64,000 nucleotides of DNA from positions 17,899,001 through 17,963,000 of the forward strand of contig NC_088102.1 in assembly GCF_036370855.1 (NCBI RefSeq), read 5' to 3'. Both the position numbers and the translations under genes were made by a program. The DNA is from Dromaius novaehollandiae (Eukaryota > Chordata > Aves > Casuariiformes > Dromaiidae). Positions within the stretch are counted from its first letter, which is position 1. Each line of letters begins with the position of its first letter. Below the pieces are notes generated by a model. The model saw only the letters and a list, made by a program, of their open reading frames with translations. It did not search any database and was not told where the DNA came from. This document shows, piece by piece, positions 24,279-37,771 of the stretch.

Positions 24279-27200
24279 ATGAAGCCCACTTTGTGTTTTT
24301 TGCTGGCTGGACTGTTTATCGTTGCCCATTGTAATCAGCGCCCTTATCACCCCAATAAGCAGGATCATCCTAAAGGGACGTATTACCCAGGTCATAGTTC
24401 TCAGAGTGAAGGCGTTTATCCAGATAAAAATACAACCTTTATCAAACTAGCTCCCAGCAATGCTGATTTTGCATTTGCATTTTACAAGTTGGTCACATCT
24501 GAGGCAACCAATCAAAATATTTTCTTTTCACCCATAAGCATCTCTACTTCCTTTGCAATGCTGGCACTTGGTGCCAAAGCAGCAACGCTGATGCAGGTTC
24601 TGGAAGGACTTGCCTTTAACCTGAGAAAGACTCAAGAGCAGGAAATCCATGAAGGTTTTTGCCAGCTCCTCCACATGCTGAACCGTCCAGAGAGTGAGCT
24701 ACAGCTGAGCCTGGGCAGTGCCCTTTTCATAGAAGAGACACTAAAACCACTACAGAAGTTCTTGGATGATGTCAAACGCTTCTATGAATCTGAAGTCTTT
24801 TCTATTGACTTTAACAACTCTCCTGGTGCTACAAATCAGATCAACAGTTATATTGAGGAAAAAACAAATGGGAAAATTGTTAAGTTAGTGGAAGATCTTG
24901 ATCCTCTCACTGTGATGGTTCTTGTAAACTATGTCTTCTTCAAAGGTAAGAAATGTTGTAGAGTGAGAAGCTTATAACTTAGATGCTTACTGCTTATTAC
25001 AGGGAGCGAAAACCTAAGAGAAAGAAACTGCAATTTAAATATTTTAAATGGAGAAACCCATGTTCAGTATTCACAAAATATTCCTGTAAAAGATTCCCAT
25101 CTAAATGCGTTGTCAGTGTCAATGTTTGTGCCCTCCCCTGGCTGAGGAAAGACTGGGGTTTTTAGCAGATATCTTTGTTCCTGAGTAAATTCTTTAACGT
25201 GATGATAGACCAACGCTGAAGTGAAAGATGGTAATTTGGGGTTTTATCTCTTTGTGAAGCTCTTTAAGCACCTGAAAAAAAAGAGCTGCAATGCTGTAAC
25301 ACCTGAGGGTGTGGTATATTGAAAAATAATATTTGCTCTAACAAAAGAAAGGTTGTGGGACTAGACCTGTCTTATTCACAATGACAATTACTCTTTGTAT
25401 TCCACTGAATTGTATTTCTTTTTGTCATCAGCCCATTGGGAAAAACCCTTCAGTACTTTAAATACAAAACAGGAGGATTTTTTTGTGGATAAGGATACGT
25501 CTGTAAAAGTTGACATGATGTATCGGAAGGGTTACTACAGAAATTACTATGATGAAGAGCTGTCCTGTTGGCTGGTACAAATACCTTACAATGGAAATGC
25601 TGCAGCATTACTTGTTTTGCCCGATGAAGGGAAGATGAAGCAAGTGGAAGATGCTCTCTTTAAAAGAACTGTGTCTCGATGGGAAAAATTCCTCCGAGAC
25701 AGGTAAGAGGTTTTGCTATGGTGAGAAAGGCCACATTAGGAGCATGTATCTCACCAAGGCAAAACATTAAAGGTGGTCTTGTTGTACAGAAGCCTATTGA
25801 TTTAGCAGCAAGGTAAAGTTAGCACACCTTTGTCGCATATGGGCATTGTGAAACTAGAATGGAGTGGCTACTTTTGAAGCATTGAGTATGAGGATGTTAA
25901 AAGCCATGTGGGATTTGCCACGTTGTATGCAAGAGAGGAAAATTTACTTATTCGCCAATACAGGGACAACTTCCATGGTGGCCCAGGCCATGTTTTATAT
26001 GAGAACAGCCTTAGGACTGCTGGATATGTTCTTTTGAAGAACACCTTCTACCTGGCAGTACTGAGTCTCTGTTTGTCCTAGAGTTGGTTTAACTGTGTCT
26101 TGCTATCTTTCCCCGCAGTCCTAAGTCCCCCTTTCCCCAGCACAGTGGATATATGGAGAGAGGGGCGAGCATAGGCTGATACTACTCCAGCCCTCTACTG
26201 TAGATAGCTGTACTGGTCAGATGTGCTGTTCAAACCCTCACAGCAGACTCTTAACATTTAGGAAAATAAATGGGAAGTGTCACTAGACTGAAGCCACTCA
26301 GGAGCACTACCTAGATGACAATTTCTCTGTGTGTTATTTCTTTGTTACAGAAAAATACATCTGCACATTCCTAGATTTTCTATTTCTGGTACCTATGATG
26401 TGAAAAAGATAGTCAAAAAAGTGGGTATGATTGATGTATTCACTGAACAAGCTGATCTGTCAGGAATTACTGAGGAGCCTGGACTGATGGTTTCAAAAGT
26501 AAGTCAGCACATGCAATGCAGTGTTCACAGGATTTGTTGGTTCCTGGGAATATGGCACTGATACCACGTAAAAAGTTTATCACAGTCTTTCTGAAGCAAT
26601 ACTCAAACATCAACAGCTGCCAGTCTGAAGGCAAAGCGAGCCCTTCTTTCCTAAAGCTGAAGCCAAGCATACTTACCCCCCGCCCCTTACAAGCGGTTAC
26701 ACATGCACACATGGTTCGAGGACAAGTAAGAAGACAAACATGCAATTAAATGTTCTTTTGGCTACTAAATAAAATTACCTAAAGGTAGCACATTAACTTT
26801 GGTAAAATATCCTCTAATTCACCATACAGAGGGTAAAAGGCTGTTATTCTTGCCCTTCTAGTGCCCTCAAAAAGTTTTTTTTTTTTCCACTTAGATGATA
26901 GGGTCAATTCATGATAATACACAAAGCTACCAAAGGCAAAACTAAATCTGACCTAATTTACCAGGTTTGTTTACTTCCGGAGCTTCTTTCCATCAGTCAT
27001 CCTGAATGCTCCTCGGCTGTGCACTGTTAGAGGGTTGTTTTCTGTGTAACATTAACACCGGTCGGCAGAGATGATGTGATGACGTGGTTGTGCTGTGGTG
27101 CGAAGAGGAGCAGTAGGCGATGGCCTTCCCGAGGCTCGCGCGCTGCGTCTGGCATAACGCAGGCTCACTAGACAGGAGTGAAGCGGGGGCTGCTGCAGCC

Positions 27201-27521
27201 TCCAGGAGAGAGCGTGCGGATCTTGATCCGGCAGCCACAGGGTTCATGCTGAAGTAGAAGTAGCGGCTCGTTTCTTGCCAGGATGCTAGGTGGAGGCTGT
27301 TTCACTTTGTCTCTTTGCAGGTGATCCATAAAGCCGTGCTGAATGTTCATGAGAACGGCACCGAAGCAGCAGGAGTCACGGTGAAGGAAATTATATGGAG
27401 ATCTGGTGAATTTCCTGCTCCACGGCGAGTCAAATTCAACAGGCCCTTTCTCTTGATGATTCTGGATAAATTCACCCGCACCATCCTCTTCATAGGGAAA
27501 ATCGTAAACCCTCTGAACTGA
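24279..27521 (+). CDS. SERPINA1-like: Clade A serpin with Arg-Ser bait, 428 aa (gene 2)
   Basis: Secreted serpin protease inhibitor. Coding exons: 24,279-24,945, 25,432-25,702, 26,351-26,498 and 27,321-27,521, with phases 1, 2, 0 and GT/AG borders. A signal peptide (about 1-18) is followed by a His/Pro/Tyr-rich tail to about residue 50 and then the serpin core ([32 protein letters not shown]). The hinge E373-N-G-T-E-A-A-G-V predicts an inhibitory serpin. P1-P1' by standard spacing is Arg389-Ser390 (P4-P2 Ile-Ile-Trp), as in antithrombin-type inhibitors, so trypsin-like proteases are the likely targets; this is inference. The loop is four residues longer than human alpha-1-antitrypsin on the primed side, with two further Arg before KFN. 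Sequons include NTT and NNS. The family cysteine in LSCW is kept. No poly(A) signal is obvious within 500 bases. Confidence 0.92.
27050..27260. other. CpG-rich patch in intron 4 of gene 2
   Basis: Locally GC- and CpG-rich DNA (for example CCCGAGGCTCGCGCGCTGCG near 27,128) lies just upstream of the bait-loop exon, in a cluster that is otherwise CpG-poor. It contains TGACGTGG. No exon or domain is recognisable in it. Confidence 0.5.
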
Positions 27522-30500
27522 CTGGCCAGAGGACACGCTGTAGCGCTTACATACAGTGCTGGCTCAATTCCTGCGGTCCAGCAAAACATTTACACGTACA
27601 CACCGCTAGGTACTAGTGCATTTCTTTCACCCCTTATCATTATATATGTTTCTAATCCCTTAAAACACACACACTATTTTTCCTTGCCCAGAAGTTACTG
27701 GTATTTCCTCCCTCTCTACAGCTGTGTATAGCTTGTAGTGTTAAAAAACCATAAGTCACTTTTCCTGTTTTGTAATGAGCCCTTTCTGCCGTGCTCCTGT
27801 GGGGCACTGGAGATGCTCAAAGGCTCTCGGATGACCTGCCTTGCGCTGCGTGCTCAGTGTGCACAGGGGAGGGCAGGGAAGGGACATTAGGGAGAAGGAA
27901 GTGGGAGGCTGTAAGTCCTGTCTGTTTAACCTGCTGACTTCTGACAGCTCATCTCAAATGCAGATCCCCATAATATTGGAGTGAATCCCATTCCTTTCTT
28001 TGGTTTTTGCCGAGTATGGCATGAAGGTTTGCTGCCTGGGACATTGTAGGACACCCCAAAACTTGTTTATCAGTACAGCTCTTCTACCTGCCTCCCTCTG
28101 TCTCCTCCTGTATGAAACCCTCCTCCTGACAAGAAGGTTGTTTCACCTTGCAAATGATGTTTGTTCTAAAAACAAAGGAAGCAATAACAGCAAAAAGACT
28201 TTCGTTTGTTTTTGTTTTATTTTGCTAATATAGCCATGTCAATGCCAGGACATTTCACGGAGATAAGAGTACACTGAAGCAGTCCATGCGATAGTACCAG
28301 TTTCCTTTTATAGCTTTCTCGTCACTGTCATTTGTTACTTCTCCTACTGAGGCCGCCTTCACTATCACATGTTCCAGCTAGCCTGTCAGACTTGGTAGAA
28401 AAGAGAAGGAATGAAAAATTATAACTTCAGAGTGTTTGTATTTCCTCCCTGGAAAAAACAGAGCTTTCTTAGGGACTTGTTAAGCTGCTTAAACTCAGAT
28501 GATTACCACAGGCACACAAACAAAATGCAAGTGATATTTGAAAAGTCACCTTTCTAAATATTAGCAGTGGATTATTGCTATTGAATAAAAACGTGTTGTG
28601 ATTAGAAATTTGTACTTTTTCAGTCAAGGTTTCATGAGTCTAATTTATTTCTATTGTGTTATGTTGTTTTACAGAGACTCTTAGCTGATACCATTTTAAA
28701 ATACTAGCCACACTAGATAGTTTTAGGGTTATGAATGGAAGGAAAAACAAATCAGTAAATATTTAAATTATTTTGTTCTTTTTTCTTTTATTTTGTGAAT
28801 GAATGTTCCGAACATATCTTCATAAAAATATAGAAAGCCAATGAAAATACTTAAATTATGATTGATTAGATCATTTTGTTGTAGAATAACTAGAATTGGC
28901 AGAAAACAGCAAAATATAAATGGAAGCTTTTTTAATTTTAGGGTCTTAAAATGTTTGTCAAACAAATATAATTTAAAAGTGATGATGATTATTTCTAAAA
29001 TATAATTATCTTGATTGGTTAGGTTCTTAATTTTCATTGACAGATTAAATTAGTATTACTAATATTACCAAACTGTAGCTGTAGGTATCCTGATAAGGAA
29101 TATATGATCCTGTACATGTCTAGCTGTCAGCTCGGTAGCAGTAGACATTCACTCTAGCACCCTCCTCAAAGTCATGTAGACCAAAAGCATTGACAAAACT
29201 TTCTTACTGATAGCTGTATTTATTTGGTCTGCTTAATGTTCAGTAGTGAATAGTTGGCTTCATACCATTAAACATGTAAGGATTTGATCTTGTTGTAATA
29301 CAGAAACTGATTCTATAGAAGGTCACGTAAAAGTTAGTGGCAATCCTAGGTCTACTTCAGGATAGTATGTCAAAGTCCAGCTCTACGATGACAAATGAAG
29401 GAATACCAGGAGACTTTGTTTGTTGTCCCTCAGGGACCCCAGATCAATAGTCCTGTTTGCTAGTAGGAAAAAAATAAAACGACTTTTTGCCAATCAGAAC
29501 TCCCTTTGAGAGGTAAGCTTGGTGCTAAACTTATTTGCAAGTGGGTGGAAAAAATCAAGGTGCATGTAAGAGCATGATCCAACCTGTGCATTGACCTTGA
29601 TGTCTGAAAAAGTACTAAGAGCTGTTTTGTGAAACTATAATACACTGTACCCCTTTCCTATATGTTATCTTCCCAAGGAAGGATACTTAATATGTGAGGT
29701 ACTTAATTTGAAATGACATGTAACTGTATGGTTCTATAAAATAAATTACATATTTTATTGAATTCAGAAAACTATGTTTTCCCCTCCCCCAGTAAAAAGT
29801 GTAATCTTGACATATATGTAACCTATTTTTCCCCATAAATCAGTTCTTAAATAATGGCATGAGTCAGGTACTGTGTTATCTTATTCATGAATTGATTAAG
29901 TTTCTCCATAAAATCAGGTTTTTGGTTTTTTACCCCTGCTATTTTTATGGTTAGAAGCCTTCCTCTAATCTGTAACTTCAGGTTGTTTCAACCCAATTTA
30001 AAACTTTTCATTTCTTATGTCTGTTATCTGAAATAACTCTTTTCCTTTTCTGGTGTTTATCTCTCTATATATGCAGATTTCATCCTTATCTTCCCTTAGC
30101 CTATGCTTTTTTATACTTAAGAGTCCTAGCTGTTTTTCAGATTTTCATTGTGTGCATGTTCTGAATATCACTTTTTTTTACACTTGTTCCATCTTGAACA
30201 TATTTTCCTTCAATATAGAAGACCAGAATGTTCCAGTCACCTCATATAATGCTTTTAATACTTGCAGCTCTACCAGTATGTCCTAATGGCATATTTTCCC
30301 CCTCAAAGCTCAATTCTTTAATGTTTATGGGCCATTTATTCCACTCTCAGAATCCTTAAAGTATCTTAAAATGCCATCTATCCACATGTACCGGACTCTG
30401 TCTCACTGAAATTTTGAGTTTAGTGTCTGGCTTTCTAGAAATGTTAGGTCAACTTTCAAGATTGGACGTAAGAGGTAACTAACTAAAATCCAAATCCTGA

Positions 30501-31915
30501 ACAAACATATGTCTTGATCATGTTTTATTCTTGGAAAGCTTAGTCTCAGAAACTAAAACAGACTTTTGTAAAGAACTGACCCTCTATCACTAGCACTGTC
30601 GTCAGTATTAAATTATTACTGGAGTAATACCTAACTGATAAATAACAAGAAATTGTTGTCAGTAGAGAATCATCTTCAAATGGGAATAGGGGCCTTGTCT
30701 CTCTCTCTCTGTTTCTACAAAGATCAAGAAGTGCCACTTACTGAAATGTGCAGCAGACAGCAGGAGTGGGTAATGAGTATGGGAGGGTCACAGAGGAGAC
30801 CAAAGGTGGGTCAGCCTCGAGGCTGTCACAGAGCCAGCACAGTCACAGTTTGCTCAGGACAGTGTTTCCTCTTTCAACCCACTGTTTCATTCCTTCCTCT
30901 TGTGGGGTTTTTGTTTGCTTGCTGGTTTTTCTGGTGACAGTGAATTCCATGAACAAGATGTCTCAATACAGCAGGGCAAGGAGCTTTCTTCCGGCTGGTG
31001 TGGTAGAGAAGCCCAGTGGCAGGGCGATGCTGCCCAGCCATGTCCCATGGGATGGTGTGGGTGGTCCCACATGCCCCTGCAGACTGGCCAGGACCAAGGG
31101 ACCCTTCGTAGCCCATGCCGAGCTTGCACTCAGGTGGCTTCTGGGCCATACATCTGCAACTGCAGAGGAGCCTGCAAGGCTGCAGGTGGAAACTGTCTTC
31201 CTGAAGGGCTGTTTTTTGAGCAACAGCTGTGGAAGATGAGCTGCCAGTCCAGTAGAAGCAGCACAGACTGAACGGCTCTCTGAAGTAAGAGAAGGGATTT
31301 GCATCACAGGAGTAGCGATAAACTGTGTATCTGTTGTCTTGTCATCACCAGGAAAGAATTGTCCATAAAACTGATCCAAAGCGTAAAGGCATGAACAAGG
31401 AGCTCAGAAACCAGGATTAATCCACGGTGGAGATAAATTTAGCCCTAATCTACAAACTGCATGAAGTCAAAAGGCATTGGAAGAAAACCAGCAGCTATTG
31501 TGAGTAGTGCTAAAGATCATAAAAGAAGGGACAAGCAAGAAGTAACAAAACATATCCTGGTTTGGGGGCACAGAGAAAAAATATGCTTGAAGTAAATCAA
31601 GGAAAATAACGTATATCAAGTGGTCAGTGGTCAGTGCCAATGTGCAGGTCTGTCATTGTTCCCAAGGCTGTGCAGCATCGACTAGGAAAAAACTACAGGT
31701 ATGTAACATAACCAACAGCCTTAAAGGTCACGTGCCGAAAAGCAAATTGCATATTCTGCTGGAAAGAACCACTAATACCTCTGTTAAATGCAAGCAGAAA
31801 TAGGAGCCCATATTTTGATGAGGGAAGACACTGGCTGCTTGAAACGAAAAATTTCTGATAAAGCTGAGTCATATAATCCTGATGATGGTTTATCCTCATT
31901 AAACAAGAATTGTCA
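27522..31915. other. Intergenic DNA below gene 2
   Basis: No gene recognised. The part from about 28,560 to 30,500 is very AT-rich. At about 30,740-31,270 a GC-richer patch opens long frames in at least four reading frames at once (the longest is 163 codons at 30,748-31,239). Simultaneous openness on both strands with no domain argues for composition, not a gene. Confidence 0.55.
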
Positions 31916-31916
31916 T

Positions 31917-31945
31917 AGAATCATAGCATAATTTAGGTCCTTTAC
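31917..31945 (-). mobile_element. Possible CR1 3'-tip scrap
   Basis: TCATAGAATCATAGCATAAT followed by TTAGGTCC is the reverse complement of the CR1 3' terminus (tandem ATGATTCT units next to the 'ggttggaagg' block). It is under 30 bases, so the call rests on the characteristic tip only. Confidence 0.4.
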
Positions 31946-32894
31946 AAAATAATAATTTTTTTTCTGTTTTCTAACATAAAGCAATTAAATAGGTTCGTCT
32001 TGTTATTATATTGGTAAGGAATGACATATTCTGTTCTTGTATTGTATGATACTATTCTCTCTGCATGTCACTATTAGGAGAGAATGATGAAGAAAAATTT
32101 TAGCAAGGTTCATAAAGAACTGGTGAGGATGGACCCCATCATCCCTGAAGTAAGAGACTCCCCTTGATGCTGGTATGCCTTTGCTTTCATTTTTAAAGAT
32201 GCTCTTCAGTTTTTCACAAATCACCATTAGGCAAATGAAAGCAGTATCAGGTTTCTTTAAATGTTTTACTATATGTCAACATACAGCAAAAATAATATTT
32301 CCTTTATTCCTGAAAATTAAACAGAGCAGCTGATGGGTAACAGTAGACTATCCTTCCAGGTTAGCAGCTGTAGAGACCAAGTAGTTTTCACTATGAAAAG
32401 TATTTTATATTTTTAGCATCAGGCAAATTATATGGTATTCCTTCTTGCTCAGATGACATTGTTCAATCTGATATACAACACCGAAGCTTGTAACGCACTA
32501 CTGCAGGTCAAAGAGTGTGTAGCTGCTATTAGAACATTGTTGTACCTAACATATCCTTATATTTGTCTAACCAATGGAGAAGTAATGGAGATGTATGGTT
32601 GCAAGACATATGATTCTAAAATCATATGACTGGTGCATAAACAAATCCACTCAGGCTCTCAGATAGCAGCTCCACATTCATGAACAGCCACAGACCTGAG
32701 CATTAAATAGACAAAAGTATCAGAGAGGACTACTAAGCATGTTTGCATAAACACAGCACTATGATAATATTGTGGAATTTTGTTATCAAAACTATTAATG
32801 AATGCAATATAAGGTAGATACTCTATAAAAAGCAGAAAACTTAAAAATACATAGGATGCAGGTGTGAGAAAGGAAATGTTTTCAGTGTGAATGT

Positions 32895-32970
32895 GCATGA
32901 CACAAAGCACTACTGAAACATACTATAAAAGAGCATGACACAAAGCATTAGTGAAACATACTATAAAAGA
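32895..32970. repeat. Two-copy 38-bp tandem repeat
   Basis: Two copies beginning GCATGACACAAAGCA and ending ACATACTATAAAAGA, at 32,895-32,932 and 32,933-32,970, differ at only about three bases. This is a recent local duplication in intergenic DNA. Confidence 0.85.
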
Positions 32971-33398
32971 GCCATTTGACATAGAGCTGATTGACATATT
33001 CTTCTAGAAACTGTTTATAACTCTGGCACCAGAAGTGTCAAATTGTAGGAAAACTAATGGTCTTTGATCTAGGAACTGAAGGTCTTGGGGTGTGGTGTTC
33101 TCCTGTGAATTCAGAAACAGAAAGCTGGATCCTATCAAACTATGTAACCAAGATTCATAAGAAAATAGAAGTAGAGGATTAGTTTAAAGGCAGACAGAAC
33201 AGCTACCTTTTTCTTGAGATAGAGAGGCAGCAGTTGCTTAGCATCCTTTGCTTGAAGGATCAACAACCTGAGGGCAAATATTGAAGCTTGACCCTAAGGA
33301 AGTATGGAAAGCAGTAGCTCTGGCACTTTTCACTAATGGGCCCAGGCAAACTCCTTCCCAGCTCCTGGTCCTATACCAGGTAGCTCCTTTTCTTGCAG

Positions 33399-33593
33399 GA
33401 TGTTAGGCACTGTTGAAGGTTGACAAGAATAGCACTGAGGCAGCAGCAGTCACTGTTGAGGTATTCTTATTTCTTATTTCTTTCTTTTCTTCCTACCATC
33501 AAATTTAATCAGCCCTTCCTGGTGTTGATCATTGATCAACATACTCACGACATCCTCTTCATGGGGAAAATAGCAAACACTGCAGGAGACTGA
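33399..33593 (+). pseudogene. Lone serpin exon 5 relic
   Basis: A good acceptor (TTTTCTTGCAG, ending at 33,398) is followed by sequence encoding, in shifting frames, [11 protein letters not shown] and then [21 protein letters not shown] and a stop. The hinge and the C-terminal FMGK motif are those of the reactive-loop exon of clade A serpins. STEAAAVTV is closest to gene 4 (GTEAAAVTV). A short loss near the exon start and the scrambled loop centre break the frame. No exons 2-4 were found upstream between gene 2 and here. It is a decayed host gene duplicate. Confidence 0.8.
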
Positions 33594-36500
33594 CTGGTTG
33601 GTGCCATTCGTGTCATAGACACATCACTTGGTGGTGTCTGACTTCTCAAAATCAGGTATCATATATTTCATTATGTAGTGAGAAAGTGTAGTAATTATCA
33701 CACAACTAATAATTAATATGCATTCCTAAACCAATACTTCGTGAATTGCTCAGGTCCCAAGGAACCAAGTGATTTTTCACTGCTGAAAATGTAGCTTCTA
33801 TTGCCACCAGGAACTTGGCTGCTATAGAAATGCCATGTCTGAGATCCACATAGCTTGCATCCATCACCTGCTAGTCACACTAATGCTCAGAAAGCCCTTA
33901 TAAATGATATATTGTTAAAGGCAATACACTCCAGCAGACTTCACAGAGCATTGGTAACCCAAAATACCAAATACATCACTCTGGCATATGTCAGAGCAAC
34001 CAGCCACATGGTTGCCTTACATGAGGCATGGCTGGGGCACCACCAGCTCAGAATGGGGGGGCCTGAATGCAGCAAGTTTCATTATTGCAATGGACCTGAA
34101 AAATGATTTCTGAAGGGAACTCACTTTAATTATACCACTGGCTGCTAAAAGACTGGAAAAGCCAGAACAAAACCGAAATTGTCCTTGAAGAGTACAAATG
34201 AATGCATTTCACACCAACATTTCCAACTCTTTTTAATGTAAAACCATAATGTTAACTCAGTAATTCTGTTATATATCAGATTCCTGGCTTGTGCTCTGTC
34301 ATTTGGCCAGGAGAAAAAATATCTGCAGGGCAGGATGGAAGGTTTGTGGTTATTTGACTCCTGCAAAGGCTTGGCAAAGAGTTGTATTCTCCTCTTCAAA
34401 TACAACATGGTTTAGTCATTTTAATCTTACATGTAGCATGATATTTCTTCCCTATTAGGAAAATATATATGAATATGACAGTGCAGTATTATGATAACTA
34501 TATTTTGATGCACACGGGCAGGTCAAGTACTGGAAATACAACTGCCTTTTTCTCCTTTCCTCTCTTGTTGGAAACTTTCTTCCTGTGCATGCTGAAGTTT
34601 ACCTGGTCCCAGGCTTTGACTGCAACTTTCTTCCAGATAAAGATTCATGGGATGCTTTTCCTGAGGATCTATTTGCTTTCTGAGAACTGCTTTGAGATTA
34701 TGGCCTTAGAAGTTGAAGTTATAGAGCTGTCAGAATATCTCACTAACCCTCCCCACTTCACCTTTCCAGGGAAAGCAACATGCTTCAACCTTCAGAAATC
34801 AAATGTAGCTGTAAACCAGAAGTCATAAACAACCTCAGTCAGAAACTATTTCAGTCTGGGAAAGAGGGCTGGTGAAGAATTGGGTTCATAGTGCCCATCA
34901 GAAAGGGACGGCCCCATAAGCAAACCATTCTGTAACTAGGACTGTTGGCTTTCCATCACATTCTTTACATCTCTCACTCCTCAAAAGTAGCTGATGTTGA
35001 CATTTCTTATGAGATTTCTTCTGTTTAAATGGAACTGTAAATTTTGCAGATTAATTGAGAAATGTGTGTCAGACTTTTAGCACAATATCTGCAAAAGCAC
35101 CTGAACTACTAGATGCCCAGCACAAAATACTAAAAAAAAAAAAAAGGAATGAGAGCTTTCTCAGAAGCATATTTACAGCATCCATGACAGTTTTGACGTT
35201 GCTATTTAATTGCCTTATATATATATGGAGGGCAAGTAATGGAACAAAGAGCAGAAGATGACAGCTTGGCTCAGCAGGCTTCTTGAGACTGCTGTGAGTA
35301 TGAGCTTAAAGCCACTTTTGCCTGTGTTAATTATGGTCAAGAAAGGTCAAGAGAAGTTTAAGTTTCTTATTTCACCTGTGCAGAAGGGTGGCTTTGACAG
35401 TGGTGGTAAAGAGAATCACCTCTCCGCAGAGGTGTTCTATAGGGAGCAGGAAAAATATCTGCTTTTGTGGAGCGGTACACAAACAGAAATGTCTTTGGAG
35501 TTTCTGTGAGGAAACATGCCACATCTTGAAGAGCACGGCTCTTCCCTGGAAAGAGGCAGAAGTCTATGGATTTACTTGCCTGGTCCAGAGCAGTCCTATG
35601 GAGCAGCTGGGAAGGGGAAGGAGCTACCAAGCTGGCTGAAATGCCCTCTGTGCACTGCGAGGGCCAGAGGCACAGGCTGAGGTCCCTCCTGCATTTGCCT
35701 TGAAACAGCATGTCTCCGCAGGAATGCAGGAAAGCAAGAGCAACCTGGCAGCATGCCTGCGCTAATTGGCTCATCTGTCTGGGCAAGCCATCGTGCAGTG
35801 TAGACTGTTAGTCTTTCTAAGGCTTGATTGGAACTTAATTAGTACATGTTAAAGCTTTTGGCATAAATAAGCCAGTAAATGATGCCAAAGAAAGGAGAAG
35901 CAAAGGAAATGATTGCAGGGGAGAAGAATTAACACCGTGAACTTTTCAGTTAGATGTCATTTAATCACGGGGTACAAGCTTAGACCAGTTAACTGCAGTT
36001 TGATCTCAAAGTAGCAGATCTGGCATATTCAGCCTGCCACAGTTGCACTAACAGAGGCTCCTGCCCTGCGATGATGTGGTAACAAGGGGAGTGCCACGAG
36101 AAGATGCTCACAGCGAGGTTCCTACTTGCACTTGCAGCCACACTGTCCTTTCTCCATTGCTGAGTCTCCAAAGGCTGGCTGAGGTTTGTCTTTCACAGGC
36201 TGGCCACATAACTTCCTTAAAGCTTTTAGACTGACAAACTTTAGGAATAAAGATTCTGGCCCTTCCATTAACTTTCTAAATTTGTATTCCTATATCACTT
36301 TTATTGGACAGTTTCATTCACGTTATCTTTTGTTTGTGTACCATATGGCACGTATAAGATCTTGATTTCAAGCTTTTGTCTATATTTTTTGTATATCCTT
36401 GAGTCTTTGGGACAGACTTCCTGAAATTGTTTCTCCAAGGCAAGCTTGTGCATAGGAGCTGGCAACTGATACGACACAATCACTTCTTGTTCCTTCTTCC

Positions 36501-37771
36501 TTATTTTGGAAGTACATGGGGCTCTCCCTGCAGCAAGCCGTGTTGCAACTTCAGAGCACAGAGGCAAATCCATGTTGTCTTCTGATACATTAATTAAAAC
36601 TGCTCTAACTGCCAGCAATACCATCCCAATATCTGCTCAAGAGCCACTCTCTGCCAAGCTCTAGGAGGTGATGGCTACCACCCTTTTTTCATTTTGTAGA
36701 TCTGGTACAGTGGAGTTAGACTCAGTGTTTAATTTAGACCCATTTGCATCCAACTCATTCAGTAAAGTTCTATGAATCATAAATGAAACTCAGAGTTATT
36801 CCAATCTGAGATGACTCACATTTTGGCCAGTTTTTGGATAATATAACACGTGGAGGCTGCTTAAAGCAATAATTCACTTTCTGCACTAAAAAGAAATGAA
36901 GAAAAAGAGGAGGATGAAAAAGACAGTTGAGGGAAACATATAGTTTGGATTCTTATGTCTCTTTCAGAAAAATATCCTTTTTGTAGTTGCGTTGCTGTAC
37001 AAACTAAGATATCACAAGTATACATCTTCATTTAATTCAGCATAGCTAAATGAAAAGAGCAAATCAGTTGAGAGGTGGTAAGGAGTGTCTGATATGTCCC
37101 ATCTTTCCATTTTTTTAACAGTAAAGACTGTGTTTGTCCATTTTTGTTTTTTTTTAACTGACATTGATCCCCAACATAGTTCTTCCTATGATCCCCCAAG
37201 AATTCCAGCTCTGTTTTCTTTCCAGAACACTCCAGTTGGATGTGACATGTATGCTTTGGATGGAGGTGGAATTTGGAAGGGGGAAGATGATGAAAGGTCA
37301 AGAGAAGTTTAAGGGGAAAATAGCCTCTCTAAACACTTCAGTATTCGTGGAGTTTGGCAACACTGAACTAACCACTGAGACTTGAGCCTTGTATCTCATT
37401 TCTGCGGGCAAAAGCAAGGAATTATTTTTGGCAGTGTGTGGATTTAATGGGTGTTCCAGTCTTTCTTTAGAAACTACTTCAAAGGCATTAATTAAGCCCC
37501 TTTTCTCTCATTGTTTGCTTGCTGGGCTGTGAGCTCAGTCGTAGATCTGAACTAGCTAAAATTAACCTTTATAACAAAATATTGATGGCACTCTATGGAG
37601 GGAAGGGTAATTTTCATTATGAGTTCTTACTGAGATGGCAGTTTCATTCCTCTTTGACATTGTAAATGGCAGCCAAGCCAACAAAAGTCCACTGTGATTA
37701 TGTTTCACCCGCACATACTAACTGGTCACCAGTGATCAGTTCAGCTTGAGAGCTGTAAATTGTTTAAACAT
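33594..37771. other. Intergenic DNA, no gene recognised
   Basis: Several short frames occur (for example 119 codons at 34,469-34,828 and 139 codons on the minus strand at 35,367-35,786), none with a recognisable domain or splice context. There is an A tract at about 35,133-35,145 and a short TA run at about 35,217. One exact 22-base word at 35,341-35,362 recurs at 37,291-37,312. Confidence 0.55.

Noticed and set aside
30748-31379. Overlapping long open frames on both strands
   Set aside because: Four or more frames are open at once in a GC-richer patch and none shows a domain, so composition explains them.
36586-36600. HNF1-like string ATTAATTAAAAC
   Set aside because: It stands alone without the TTTGC box, TATA-like box or donor seen at the four genes; AT-rich chance match.
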